64,000 bases of DNA, from assembly GCA_977006965.1 (NCBI GenBank), contig OZ345367.1, forward strand, positions 868,001 through 932,000, given 5' to 3'. The notes beneath the pieces were generated by a model. It was given only the letters and a program-made list of their open reading frames with translations, did not search any database and was not told where the DNA came from. The translations under genes and the position numbers were made by a program. Positions 53,301-63,832 of this stretch are shown here, piece by piece (position 1 is the first letter of the stretch; each line of letters starts with the position of its first letter). Source of the stretch: Phymatolithon calcareum (taxonomy: Eukaryota > Rhodophyta > Florideophyceae > Hapalidiales).

Positions 53301-56300
53301 CTGTCCCAAGAATATCCTCTATTCCAGATAAAAATTCTTCTCGTGAAGACTTGCTCGTGCACGCAATCTTCATGATAGAGCTATTACTTCTGAACCAGAA
53401 TCATAGGTGGAAACACGCGAAAAGCTGTTTCAAGAAAAGCTCGAACTGCAAAGAAGGGTTTTGTAGGTATAATTTTCCTAGATTAGCTAATCATCTGACT
53501 CAAATTGATGAATTTGGTAGCATTACTGGAAAGAGAATTGTAGGAAGTGAATACATTAACTCTTTCAATTCTGTTTTGCTCCATGTCATACGATCAAATC
53601 ACGATGTTCGATTCCTTCTGTGCTGTGCGCACGAAATCTATTACACCATCAAGTATGTTGTAAAAGAACAAATGACAATAGATAATATCGCTGCAATCAC
53701 TATTGCATCGTACACGAAACGATTGGGAAAGGAAACTACTTTAAAAAAAGATATTTCTGCGGCCCGAACTGTATACGGACGCATCGCTTCGATGGCATAT
53801 GCTCGATCGGACCTCGTTGAAGTTGGCGCTGTAACTGCTGTACACTATTTATTACATGGTACTACATTTGTTTGCTCTCATGACTTTCAAAGTTTGCACT
53901 TGGGCAGGCACTTGTACGATTTAGATGAAATTGAAAGCGATATTGGAATCATCCCTTACGGAAATTCTTACATTGCATTCAATGTAACATCGAATTACAC
54001 TTTGCGCCCATTAGAGTTGGACAAAACATGTCTTTACGATTATACAGAATGCTATCTTATATCAAAGGATATTCCCAAAGAAATTGATTCAAATCTAGAC
54101 TGCATGCGTCTTCACCCAAACCATCCCTTTTATGCTACAAGAGTGGTTAAGCGACGTAAAGTAAAAGTAATCTCGGATATCATTGGTCCTCGAATACCTG
54201 ATTTGTATGAGATCAGTGATGAGGAAATGGAAAAGTATGCTAAAATTGCATTACTTCTTTTTAAACCATACAGAAGCAAAGTAAATATACTACAGCAGTT
54301 CAAATCATTCAAAGAGGCATTTCAAAATTTTAAAAATAGCGTACAGTACAAGAACTCTCAAGCTGAACGCATACTCTCAAACATGCAACACTACTATATT
54401 GGGAAACGAAGAGCGCAGGAGATGAGGGCAGAGCAACGTGAAAATTGGGCACTGCAACACGAAAATCCATTCGAATTAGATTCTGATCCTTCTTCTGTAG
54501 AAGATGATGATATTGATGATCTAGAGGAAACTAGTGGTGATGATGAAGAAGAGTGTACTCCATTTGATGTACAGCAATTCACTTTTCAATTGCACCCTGG
54601 AATAGTTGAGCGTATTCTGGGGAGCCTAATTGATGAAATAAATATCAACGGAAGAATAACCAATAGTACAAGAAAAAGAGACGTTTGCTCTCTCAGAGAA
54701 ATGAGATCGTTTGTCAGGCGCCATGTGCACAAACATATTAGTACAGAAGAAAATGAAAAAGGCATATCGTACTGGCCTTTTAGAGAAGAGAAACTCAATG
54801 GCATCTCTAAAACCCGTTTTTTATCAAAAGATATTGCAGCGTCGTATGATAGCATGATATGCCAAGACGATAAAGCATTAAATTCCAAAAACATGGAACT
54901 GAAAGTATCTGCGAAAAACTCGAAGGAAGAAACAGTAGTTAGGTTGCTTGAAGATGCGATTAAATCCAAACGTGAGTCTGAAAATCGGTATATCGATGAT
55001 AACTGTTCTGTAAAATTGGCAGAAACTATTAACCCATCCATTGATCAAGTAGCAAATAGATTTACGCTCAATGAAAGACAGACCATTGCTTTTCGAATAG
55101 CCGGTTCCTATCTATTAGACTCATTCAAACGATCATTGCTGCGATATTCCCCTGGTAAACCTCTTAGAATGCATTTATCTGGTGAAGGAGGGACTGGAAA
55201 GTCGAGGATAGTTGAAGCAATTCGATTTCTTGCAAATGGGTGGGGATATCCTGACGCTGTTGTCACAGTTGCTCCAACTGGTATTGCTGCTGTATTAGTT
55301 GATGGAGAAACAGTTCATTCTAAGCTACAAATATTACATAATAAGAAACCAACAATGAAACAATTAGAAGAATGGTCAAGAGTCTACATGGTTATTTGGG
55401 ACGAGATTAGTATGACAGGACAGACTCTATTTTCAAAGGCAATGAAGAAAATCAAAGCGTTCTTGGGAACTGAGAAAGGTTGCGATGCCAGAATTCACAT
55501 AGTAACCGCAGGTGATTTTGCACAGCTTCCTCCTTGCTTCGAAAAGTATGTATTTTCACCTCCTGCATTCGTAGAGGCAAGCACTTTCCTATTGGATAGC
55601 GCAACTAAGGCTGGAACAGAATCAAGTGTAAGCGGAAGCAACTCCAGAAAATCAAACGCAAATGTGAATAACATCACAGGCTACCACATTTGGCAATCAT
55701 TCAAGACTGTTGTCAAGCTTAAAGAGAATATGAGACACCGATCTGATCCGTCTTATGGAAGTATCCTAAAACGACTGCGAACTGGTGATCAAACAGTTCA
55801 AGATTTTGAGGTCCTGAACACCAGATTTTTGGATCCATTGTGCCCTACTTCTGAAGTACAGAAGCAATTTAAGAATAGAAAAGATAAAAATCTATCATTT
55901 CCCATTGCTGTCCAGGCAAATCGTAGCAGACACTCTATAAATTGGCTCAGTACCTCTGAGATATCTCAAAATAGTTCTGAAGTTGAAATACCTATTGTAT
56001 GTCCGGCCCAATTTAGTGCAACAAAGAGAGGTGCAAAACCAACCATGGAGCAACTGGAAGATCTTCTTAAACTTGGAGATAATAAATTGCAAAGATTATC
56101 TCCATTGCTTCCCATTTTTCCAGGTATGCGCGTTTTTATAACTCAAAATATTAGCCCAAAACTTGGACTTGCAAATGGGTCAACCGGAACTGTACTCGGG
56201 TGTCAGTTTCCAGAAAATGTCGTTTTTCGCACAATTTTAGTGAAGGGTGCTCCAATGAAGATTTCATCCACAATTCCGGAAATTGTATTTGTGTCCGTGG

Positions 56301-57652
56301 AGCAAGCAAAATTAAAGACACGCTTTTCAAATATACCCGAAATCTACCCTAGTAACACTATTCCAGTACTGCCATATTCAGTTACTGTGCGCGTGTCGTG
56401 TCTACGTAACAGAAATTTCAGTATAAAAGTGACACAGATTCCAATATCTCCATCATTTGCAGCGACTACTCATAAACTTCAAGGAACAACATGTGATGCA
56501 ATTTTGTCGTACAGTGTTAATGAACCTGGTAGACAACCAACATCGCTCTATGTATTGGCTTCTCGCGTTAAAACATTAGAAGGTCTTTTTCTCTGCAAAA
56601 AACTTACAGAGGAAGACTTTAAATATTTCAGGCCCTCTCAAGAAGTTCTTGATGAAGAAGAAAGACTTGACGGGCTCTGCACAAGAACACTGGAGAATTT
56701 CATGAATGGAACTATATTTCCGGATGAAGTCAATAATGAGACTCAGAACCTGAAAAGAGTAGAAGAGAACGACCCGGAAGAAACAATAATTGACCTTTAT
56801 CCACCTAAAAATAACGAAAAAACCGGAAACAATGTGATTCATCAATCGGTTAAAATCCCCTCACATAATACTTCTTATTTCGGAAGCTCATGTTTCGAAT
56901 TGCTCGTACCTCATTTTCACTCTGGAACAGTTATGAGAATAAAGTCTGTCCACAGATTCCTTGTAAGTTGTAATTTCAGAGCTCCTGCTCTTCCAATAAC
57001 CTCACTCTTAGCCGATAGTGTTTCTAGACACCCAACACTATGGAAACCTGTTGATGTTCCAGGTGATGGGAATTGCTGGATATATGCAACAGTTCTCTCC
57101 ATTTACTACTGCACTTTAAGTTTAGGAAACGCTTTATATTTGAATCCACAAGATTGTAGAAGAAAAATATCTTCCCTTCTTTCCGAAGTGTCAAAATCCG
57201 ATGAACATACGAAACATAGCTTTCTACGAAATATGAACCTATTAACTTCTCGACAAGGTGTTGCTCTACAGCAATTTTCTACTGCAATAGGATACAGTAA
57301 CTCATTAGAAATGTTGTCCTCGTTTCTAAAGATTGGAACCCCTAATATTTGCTTGTGGGCTGCTGACATTGGTGACGAAATGAACTTGCTTTCGCTTGTA
57401 TTAAATCAAAACATTATATCTTATAGTCCTTCTTCAACAAAAACACATCAATCTACCTTAGATCTAAATTCAACTATTGGTCCTTTGTCCCCGACTTCAG
57501 TCTACAGTCCATATCCAGATATTACGCTTGAGAACTCAGCAGTACCATTTCAAATTCCAATACTTTTCTCAGACGGTAATCACTTTCAGTGTCTAATCCC
57601 TCCGTCCTATTTTGATATTTTCTCATTGCCCTCATGGGATTTTAATAATTAG
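50372..57652 (+). CDS. Helitron RepHel transposase/helicase with C-terminal OTU protease domain
   Basis: From MGRKRKHDRK the single ORF has 2,426 residues without a stop; the frame opens further upstream at 49511 only through the AAAAC array. Order: an N-terminal region with repeated IKLAP and PILP motifs (1-230); CxxC pairs (VCAVCDSW, VCNKCYNSL); a Helitron-like N domain; a Rep nuclease with HUH motif LHVHLIVF (H826, H828), a cysteine-rich insert (ECPNCC, CKTC) and catalytic tyrosines EIYYTIKYVVK (Y1090/Y1091); an acidic spacer; a PIF1-type SF1B helicase with Walker A GEGGTGKS (1604-1611), Walker B VIWDEIS (D1677/E1678) and FAATTHKLQGTT. Last comes an OTU cysteine-protease domain, VPGDGNCWIYA (D2232, C2235) with a His in SDGNHFQC (H2404). 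All catalytic residues are present, so this looks like an autonomous rolling-circle element. The OTU suggests the Helitron2/Helentron group. Confidence 0.93.
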   Translation: MGRKRKHDRKILSNRPKKVKKSTPILPHIKMSDDIIQYDYKENYLIKIAAKIKSTSFQEEVYSPVKLAPNVNNSVLHKRKYSTIKLAPQIMHNAVLPMREPKCIPILPLDTLQKNVYFSTDSALFDFRPQELKMNKNKRFSEISEGTKPVFHDECYSSIKLAPRTEPTALPSFRDDKSVPILPFATVKENVPSSTDSVGHELLSEEELAKMTENQSFSAVSEETKRAIHEECRKMLTGPFMEQKVCAVCDSWTRENLCPLREPSKDFYSRCLNRLAPSVDLPERLKRFYDISAYIPELKNALLSKQGVEEDKCIENIFRIRVCNKCYNSLKRGSQYENNNPPKFSVANGFTIGLLPKSIIDATVTEKRLTSLTNIKGHTVIARGGKHRFIKSHFIVFSSQPDVIKEGINELIKEEDKLLLIFTNPMTDAQKRATMRRYIARKGKINDLLDFYMENNALYKCLERNGTEICRLQNISSSAQSELDNVNTVYYIDDQMSAEEISENQSNIRRPTVLDSAQNPDEETIIRQDASLFTNEEATEPITTLKMATAQVIDVQQAGKLLPANSPNFFGRLFPHLFPFGYGHPDVSRNVSVSLEECVKHYLKLSSRRFSQDETFPLIAFDIVSRKRAMSHISLTCRLNPKEIEILNEVSASDLAGQLEQETRKREILKNGHNFTEKTMNHGGKRLLRRVNAVLGKTFASNEERKIYQRKAWSMAAKYHSAAMFITVTPNENGNVTVAFFAGDIKRDNLISITENDIPCNASRIEIAGRDPVSCDLFFTNILEMLIGPMIGFDMKTKLPRKQGGLFGVPKAFMGGIENQGKGTLHVHLIVFLAGFPNDADEIMLLLKTNKDFRDRMNSYIDSVIESSAINSESELECPNCCSKGTIEPTKISKIAYSRNLKFDTPPDTSKCKTCQNSFGGDVVIRHNLRRMKMQLFEQCASHTLGNKCSDAFSLSTVGSVEQYDKEEDNKVAIRSAVPRISSIPDKNSSREDLLVHAIFMIELLLLNQNHRWKHAKSCFKKSSNCKEGFCRYNFPRLANHLTQIDEFGSITGKRIVGSEYINSFNSVLLHVIRSNHDVRFLLCCAHEIYYTIKYVVKEQMTIDNIAAITIASYTKRLGKETTLKKDISAARTVYGRIASMAYARSDLVEVGAVTAVHYLLHGTTFVCSHDFQSLHLGRHLYDLDEIESDIGIIPYGNSYIAFNVTSNYTLRPLELDKTCLYDYTECYLISKDIPKEIDSNLDCMRLHPNHPFYATRVVKRRKVKVISDIIGPRIPDLYEISDEEMEKYAKIALLLFKPYRSKVNILQQFKSFKEAFQNFKNSVQYKNSQAERILSNMQHYYIGKRRAQEMRAEQRENWALQHENPFELDSDPSSVEDDDIDDLEETSGDDEEECTPFDVQQFTFQLHPGIVERILGSLIDEININGRITNSTRKRDVCSLREMRSFVRRHVHKHISTEENEKGISYWPFREEKLNGISKTRFLSKDIAASYDSMICQDDKALNSKNMELKVSAKNSKEETVVRLLEDAIKSKRESENRYIDDNCSVKLAETINPSIDQVANRFTLNERQTIAFRIAGSYLLDSFKRSLLRYSPGKPLRMHLSGEGGTGKSRIVEAIRFLANGWGYPDAVVTVAPTGIAAVLVDGETVHSKLQILHNKKPTMKQLEEWSRVYMVIWDEISMTGQTLFSKAMKKIKAFLGTEKGCDARIHIVTAGDFAQLPPCFEKYVFSPPAFVEASTFLLDSATKAGTESSVSGSNSRKSNANVNNITGYHIWQSFKTVVKLKENMRHRSDPSYGSILKRLRTGDQTVQDFEVLNTRFLDPLCPTSEVQKQFKNRKDKNLSFPIAVQANRSRHSINWLSTSEISQNSSEVEIPIVCPAQFSATKRGAKPTMEQLEDLLKLGDNKLQRLSPLLPIFPGMRVFITQNISPKLGLANGSTGTVLGCQFPENVVFRTILVKGAPMKISSTIPEIVFVSVEQAKLKTRFSNIPEIYPSNTIPVLPYSVTVRVSCLRNRNFSIKVTQIPISPSFAATTHKLQGTTCDAILSYSVNEPGRQPTSLYVLASRVKTLEGLFLCKKLTEEDFKYFRPSQEVLDEEERLDGLCTRTLENFMNGTIFPDEVNNETQNLKRVEENDPEETIIDLYPPKNNEKTGNNVIHQSVKIPSHNTSYFGSSCFELLVPHFHSGTVMRIKSVHRFLVSCNFRAPALPITSLLADSVSRHPTLWKPVDVPGDGNCWIYATVLSIYYCTLSLGNALYLNPQDCRRKISSLLSEVSKSDEHTKHSFLRNMNLLTSRQGVALQQFSTAIGYSNSLEMLSSFLKIGTPNICLWAADIGDEMNLLSLVLNQNIISYSPSSTKTHQSTLDLNSTIGPLSPTSVYSPYPDITLENSAVPFQIPILFSDGNHFQCLIPPSYFDIFSLPSWDFNN
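50540..51075 (+). repeat. Internal coding repeats in the Helitron N-terminus
   Basis: The encoded motif YS-[PTS]-[VI]-KLAP appears three times (near residues 66, 86 and 156), and PILP-[LF]-x-T-[LV]-x-[EK]-NV-x-[FS]-STDS twice. The second set is followed by a repeated FS-x-[IV]-SE-x-TK block. This points to tandem duplication inside the N-terminal region. Confidence 0.75.
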
Positions 57653-58640
57653 AAATTTTTACGTACCGTTTTCCACGTTTACAAATACGAATTAAGGGTA
57701 CTCGAATTTTCTGGCGTGGAGTTAAGATGTAGTATTGATTAGTATTGATTGCAAGTGAGGAGAGTCAGTTTAATCCACGTGCCGCTAACATGGGATATTT
57801 TAACATTAGCAGTGCGAAAAGTATGTTCTTTATGAATCGTTTATGATAATTTATTGCTGTCAATAGCCGTTACAGTACACTTGCCACCATATCGCACCAT
57901 CGATCGTATGAATAACATGTGCATAAACCGTCACAATATATGCGAGAGACAGGAACTGCTTCTTCGAAGGGGATACGAGATGTTTCGAATAGAAAATAGA
58001 CCAAATTGAATAAATTATGAAACTTTCAAGAAATTGTACATCGCATTCTAAATCTCTGAATATCAAATAAACACGTTGTCTCGAAATATGTGCGTTTCCC
58101 GTGGGAATGAGGTCAAGATTTGGAAGAGAGAACATTTTTAACTCCGTTTCATCTGTTGTGGCATTATCTATCTGAATATTTAATCCTTATCTATGGTAGT
58201 GAGTTTAGATAACCATGCAAGTACATTTTATCCCCTGTCGTCCATTGCACTAACTTAAACAATGAAAATATCAATGGTGTTCTAAGTGGACAGCTCAGCA
58301 TTATTTCTGGAATAGTTACGTTGAAAAAACTAAAGTTATTTACAAATGTGTGGCACGATTTTACCAATCCCTCAATTAAAGGAAGAATTTCTTCAAATTT
58401 GACGTTAACTACAGTAGAATTCACAGAGACTGTCAGTTCGTGTAATCAAAAACTCTATGGCACAGGAAAACTGTTGATTCGTAGTCCAGACAAACACATC
58501 ACACATCTTGAAACCTATCACGTCCACAATACTTCTGAACACATCTCACACGTGGTGAAACCGTCCTGCAGGTCAGTGATGCGACTATTGGGCTAGCTGG
58601 CGGTGATCATAGAGCGGAAAATGGAAATCTGCAAGTTTTT
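57653..58640. other. Helitron 3' flank, no gene
   Basis: No gene recognised. Loosely inverted GGCGTGGAGTTAA (57712) and TTTAATCCACGTGCC (57769) could form a stem 3' to the ORF, followed by GCTAA; this is too weak to call a Helitron end. Short frames here are AT-driven. Confidence 0.3.
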
Positions 58641-59400
58641 TGAGAATATTAGTCAGCGAAGCAGTTTAAAAAGCCTCCTTACAAGTCTCATACACGTTCA
58701 CAGAACCCCTGCAACACACTTGTCGAAGCCTGCCAGGCTCACAGTACATCTGAACACACCTCAAAAACGTTGAAACCTCCCTCTTAAATGATACCTTTGT
58801 AACTATTGGCAAGCTCGTGGTGCTCGTGGAGTTGCAAATCAATTCAATATGCAAAATCTGCAAATTATCTTACAATGTAAGTTAGGGAGGCGGGTCAAAA
58901 CGCCTCTTTGAAAGTCTGAAAGAAGGCGGCAGTGTGCAGAATTTCTGAAACGTCCAACTTTTCAGTGGCCAAAATATTGGCGAGCACAAAAAATTATCAA
59001 TTATTTTAAGTTGTAAATTCTACAAATTTTAATCTCTGAGTGGTCCAATGAAATCTCAGAACGAGATAAATGTGGTCCAATCATTTCGACGATTTCGTCC
59101 AATGAAGCAATCATGTCCAAGGGATACAGGAAACGGGGAGCTACTGGTGCTCGTGAAGTGGAAAATGATTTCAATATGCGAAATCTGGAGGATTTGAGAG
59201 AATTTAAGTAAGGGAGGCGCTTCAAAACGCCTCTTCGAAAGTCTCAAAGAAGGCGGGAATCTTCAAAATTTCTGAAACGTCCAACTTTTCAATAGCCAAA
59301 ATATTGGCGAACACGTAAAATTGTCAATTTTTTTAAATTGCAAAATCTGCAAATTTTAATCTCTGAGAGGTCCAATGAAATCACAGAACGCGATGAATGT
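58640..59400 (+). repeat. Dispersed repeat C, two direct copies
   Basis: 58640-58980 and 59155-59400 share GGGAGGCG.GTCAAAACGCCTC, TTTCTGAAACGTCCAACTTTT and CCAAAATATTGGCGA; an inverted copy is at 18030-18210. At 59102 a 35-bp piece of repeat B (GAAGCAATCATGTCCAAGGG...) is embedded between them. Confidence 0.7.
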
Positions 59401-59550
59401 GGTCCAATCGTTTCGATTATCTCGTCCAATGAAATCACAGAACCCAATGAATGTGGTCCAATCATTTCGACTATCTCGTCCAATTAAATGAATGAAATGA
59501 TAGCACCCGATGAATGTAGTCCAATCATTTCGATAATATCGTCCAATTAA
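59366..59550. repeat. 57-bp tandem repeat, about 3 units
   Basis: The unit TGTGGTCCAATC.TTTCGA..ATCTCGTCCAAT plus GAAATCACAGAACCCGATGAA repeats at about 57-63-bp spacing. A further unit is at 59034-59105. Since 57 is a multiple of three, the minus strand shows a repeated peptide (GRDNRNDWTTFI), but there is no sign of a gene. Confidence 0.7.
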
Positions 59551-59760
59551 ATTCTTAGAAACATGGGTGTCATAACTCAACATCTCCGCTAATACCATAA
59601 CTAAAGTTATGGAACTAAAGTTATGGAACAGAACGGGCCTGAGCACGCTTCCATTTCTGCTTGCAGGGGGGCAGACTGAAAAAACTTGAAAACTAACCAA
59701 GAAATGCGTGTACGGATCTTGAAATTAGCGAAAAATCGCTCACAGAGTGTGCTCCAATCC

Positions 59761-59768
59761 GTCCGAAC
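59761..59768. repeat. hAT target-site duplication, left (partner 63424-63431)
   Basis: GTCCGAAC is repeated exactly on both sides of the element. Confidence 0.9.
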
Positions 59769-62012
59769 TAGAGAGGGACAATCTCAAAATTCCCGCAAGT
59801 GCGAGGACATGGTCCTGATTTCATAATTAGGAGAGGAGTGACCTGCGAGGACCGCTCATTTTTCAGTTCTCAAGAGGGCCTTCAGAGGTCCTCGCGAGGC
59901 TCAGAGGACCGTAATCGGCAGTGCTCGTAATTTGCATCTACAGCTGAGATTTGATTACCGTGCGTTCTGCTGTATCATACAACAGATAGATCTGTAACAG
60001 TCTTCTAGTGCCATACAATTTGGCATCAGCCTGCTGAGTGCTCCTTGCTACCGAAAATTGACCACGTGTTCAAAATTGCTGTATAGCAATTTCAGCGCAA
60101 GTATTGGAAAGAACACGAGAAGAAATATGCAGACCTCGCTCGAATTGTGCGTGCTTTTACCCCCAAATATACTTCAACTCCTTCCGAAAGAGTATTTATC
60201 ACCGCTGAGTTTACTCGGTCAAAACAGCGTTCGAGACACTCCAGAATTGACCGAAAGTTTGCTTAAGATAGGAAAGTTCGTCTCTGTACACAACAAGCTA
60301 CTAGAGGAAGTACGATTCTTGACGATTAAATTTATCCTAGATCTTTTTGTAATATTAGACAGCTCCTTATCAGTTTCTTCCGCAAACTTGTCATCATCGT
60401 TTCATTGCGCGTAGAAAAAGGATGGTAGCGCAGAAACGTCAAAAAGTGTGACGCGTGCGAAGTATCATGTAAATTCGGATACGATGACGGGTTGTGAACA
60501 TTTCTGGCATGATTCATGGTTCTGGGACAAGGAAAGAAAATACAAGGAGGAGAGCTATTGAGAACGGATTCTCAATGTTTGTATCAGGTCGCTCATTCTT
60601 GAAAAATTCGGTTTTACATGACACCGCGCACTTTAGATAGATTCAAAGATGATACAATTAAGGCCGTGCCTGGTTTGTACTGCAAATTCTGTAATGATCT
60701 TTTACTCCTCATTTAGATTTTGGATTCTGCATTTCTCACCACTGCAGGAACTCTCGAAAGTGAGGTTTATCTTTATCCATCCACTGCGTGCCGATAGCTT
60801 CTCTGAGCCACACCTATAGCGATTTTTAACATGCAAAAACAAAACCCTTTACAGGTTATTGCTAAGGGCAATGTGAAGCTTGTAGCGATTAAAAGAGTAG
60901 AGAAGTTATGAGGTTTTACCATATCTATCTCTTCCACATCCTATGCAGGAAAAATTGAAGAGCGGTGACCGTGCAATAGGGCCCGAATATTAGGCACGAG
61001 CTGCATCGTTCGGATTGCGCCGCAAAGTATGGCAGTGAAGAAACGTGCGCACTTTGATCGCACAGAGAAGTCCGGTAGCGCAAAAACGATAAAAGTAAAA
61101 TCAGCCCGAGACGAAGTATGGCGACTTCAATATAGGCGCGGCACGGCTACTTGAGGACAATGTTCTCCTAGCGCGATGCAATGATATTTCAGAGCTATTT
61201 CATTCAAGATTTCCTTGAACCTAGATTCTTCGACAATTGAGAACGGTCGGGCATTCCGGGTAACTCAAATGACATACTAGGCAATGAGACGCCGCTGCTG
61301 TGCTCCTTGTTTCTTGTGCTTCTGTTTGCAATCGCTGAAGCATGTGCGTAATTGGCTTGACAAACTTGGATAACGGCTTTGCTGCTTTCTCGCTGTACTT
61401 TTGCGGTATGTCAACCGTAGGATGTCATGTCGTAAAATGGCGAATGACGTTGGTATTCCGTTGCCGAGGGAATTTGTCTTGTTGAACAACTTGCAACTGT
61501 ACCGCTTAAGTTTCCTGCCGACAGTCTGAACGCGTACCCAGAAGTATATTACGTGAGTGCAGTCCCCAGTGTACTGCCTTGAAGGGGACCGCTTCTGGAG
61601 GCCGACATCTTTTGGCTAGTTGGAGACTGTGCGAGCTGATTTTTTGAGCCACGTTTGGCTCATTGAGTCCGAAAATGATCGCTTCCCGAACGCAACAACC
61701 AAATATGGGGTGGGTACGATTAGGGTACAGTTATATTGCATTTTTTATTACAATTTTTAAAGCCCCACAGTCATACGAATATACGGACAAGGCTTCCTCA
61801 GGTGCTACCCTCACTAGGGTGGCTCTACTCTTATCTTTGGTATTCTATCTGAGCCCCTACCACAGAGCATTGGAATTATTTATTTATTTTTATTCTTTTC
61901 TCGCGCAGTGTCGAGAATAAATATCAAGACTGTTGAGCGCAGAAGGAATAAATTATTGTATTTAAGTTCAGTGAGGAATAAATAACTGGTTATTCCCAAT
62001 TATTGGATCCAT

Positions 62013-62472
62013 CTAGCTGCTTTCTGTCACGATAGCATTGACGTCTTCGATTCCCCACACATCCGAGTTAGCATGAAGGAACATCTGCTTCTCGAAATTT
62101 GCAGGAATAACGCTTCTTCTTCTGTCATCCAACGCGTAACCAGCGATAGAGAAAAACCTCTCGCACATATTCGACGTCGGTACAATGAATCGCAAGTCCA
62201 TGTACTCAGAATCATAGGAAAGAACGCTTTTGCGACGCTTCAATGCGCGCTCGGCTAGCGATAGTCGCGGCATCTTGGGTGCTACCAAACGGTGCTCGCC
62301 TGGTACGCAGTTCCCGTTGTACTGTGTTGATTGCCATGGTTTTCATAATCCTAAATGAGGAGTCCGCAGCCGACACGTCATGTGCTATCGATGACAAACA
62401 TGTCACTTTACTGTTCAAGAATACCATCGGGCCCAAATAAACAATATAATCGTCGGGCCAAAATGCTGTCAT
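62013..62472 (-). pseudogene. hAT transposase C-terminal dimerisation domain (frameshifted)
   Basis: The frame 62013-62288 contains LRFIVPTSNMCERFFSIAG followed by YALDDRRRSVIPANFEKQMF and LHANSDVW. It is an excellent match to the hAT dimerisation domain ('...P-[TA]-S-[SN]-x-x-[SC]-ER-x-FS-x-AG ... RR-x-x-[LIM]-x-P-x-x-[FV]-E-x-x-[LM]-F-L-x-x-N'). Upstream sequence (SIAHDVSAADSSFRIMKTM and onward) is in another frame, with the shift near 62212-62288. The DDE core between here and 62860 was not recognisable. Confidence 0.85.
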
Positions 62473-62863
62473 TCTCCCCCAGAAACGTAGACTTAGTCGA
62501 GCGTTCTCGAGTAAATAATGCTTTCAAATAAATAAAATAATTGTCGTAACCACGAAGATCTCAATAAATACAATAAATATGCGCGACTCAGGAATAAATT
62601 ATTGGAACAATAATTTAAATAATTACAATAGCAATTATTTTTTCCAATGCTTTGCCCTACCATGTACTCGGTTGTTTTTGATAGCTCTTCGTAGCAGTTT
62701 TCGATATGTTGCTTCTTCTTTCAGTACGGGTCTTCTTCATTCTGCATACTCTCGATGATGTTTTTGCTGAAGAGCAAAATGTCATCTAGTGCCTTCTCAG
62801 TTGCCGCTCTGTCTTCTTCCTTGAGTTCATAGGCTGACAATTGCGATCCAGGGTCTCCATGTG

Positions 62864-63245
62864 CTATCTGACTTTGTTTCCAAATCTATCTGCCATCAGT
62901 GTTGTAGACACTTGGGGAAATCTTCCAAAGGCGTACTGAACCGCCAGTTGCCTGTGTTTCCGTTGTGGAAATTTAAGTATTGCAGGGAGTTCTCTTGTCT
63001 TGTCGTACGGAATTTTTCTCTTTCTCTTCGATTCAAGGGTCTCTTCTTCCTTTGTCAGGAATGCTGATCGAAGTGCTTCTGCAGATTGGTTCGCTATTAT
63101 GTGCATCATCGCTTCATCAAAGGGTTTTTATGGTATCCATCGCTGTGATGTCAGTACTTGTGGCTTGAAACTCTTCTGGGTTTCTTCTCTCTGGCGGTTC
63201 CTCCAGAAACTTTCCTTCTTTCGCCATGGTCCTTTTCAACATCTT
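62864..63245 (-). pseudogene. hAT transposase N-terminal region remnant
   Basis: A frame opening MAKEGKFLEEPPERRNPEE stops at TGA. A second frame then continues through KPFDEAMMHIIANQSAEALR, KRKRKIPYDKTRELPAIL and RKHRQLAVQYAFGRFPQ before a TAG. Position and strand fit the 5' end of the transposase gene, 180 bp inside the right terminus. No BED zinc finger is visible. The function is inferred from context, not from a motif. Confidence 0.45.
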
Positions 63246-63832
63246 GAATGCTAGTAAGTTATATTGCCCATGTGCAGTATGGCAATATCTCTATCATACA
63301 AATATATCATAAGTCCTCGCGAGGACCAACGTGGCGGTGGCGACGGCGAGGTCTGGTCCTCGCGAAATTACGTCCTCAGAGGGCCTATCGAGGAGAGGAG
63401 CCATTGAGGTTTGTCCATCTCTAGTCCGAACCGACCCGTAATGAAAATGGCTTGGACACATATGACACTTCGTGTGGACGATGAGCATCGCCAAGCACTA
63501 TCATATGATACTCTAGAGAGTCAAACCAACCCCTGCCGGAATCACTTCAGTTTAGCGACGTGTCCAACTGCCGCTACAAATCGCTTTTAATATCGCAAAA
63601 AGATAGAATAGATCGGAGTATATTTAAAACCTCGAAGCAAGCTAACGTCATGGGGAAAACGCAGAATACAGTACAATATGCAGTCTCCTTCGCAACAACT
63701 TGCTACTCCGCTGATATTCATCATTATGGTGTTCCAAGCCATCCGACCTCTTCTTCCACAGTCGTCGGATTCCACCGTTATATTCTCCGGAGCCATATTT
63801 AACATGAATTTGTTTCTAATACCGTACGTTTT

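Larger units (their letters stand above)
59769..63423 (-). mobile_element. hAT DNA transposon, 3,655 bp, complete ends, non-functional coding
   Basis: The left end TAGAGAGGGACAA (59769) and the right end, reading TAGAGATGGACAA inward from 63423, form 13-bp terminal inverted repeats with one mismatch. They are flanked by the identical 8-bp duplication GTCCGAAC (59761-59768 and 63424-63431). An 8-bp target and TAGAG-type termini are hAT hallmarks. Both subterminal regions carry several CGAGGACC/GGTCCTCG copies (59800-59915 and 63310-63385), the usual arrangement of transposase-binding sites. The transposase remains lie on the minus strand at 62013-63245. Confidence 0.92.

Noticed and set aside
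57700-57790. Helitron 3' terminal hairpin with CTAA end
   Set aside because: The inverted arms are imperfect and enclose nearly 50 nt, unlike the short terminal hairpin of Helitrons; not enough to define an end.
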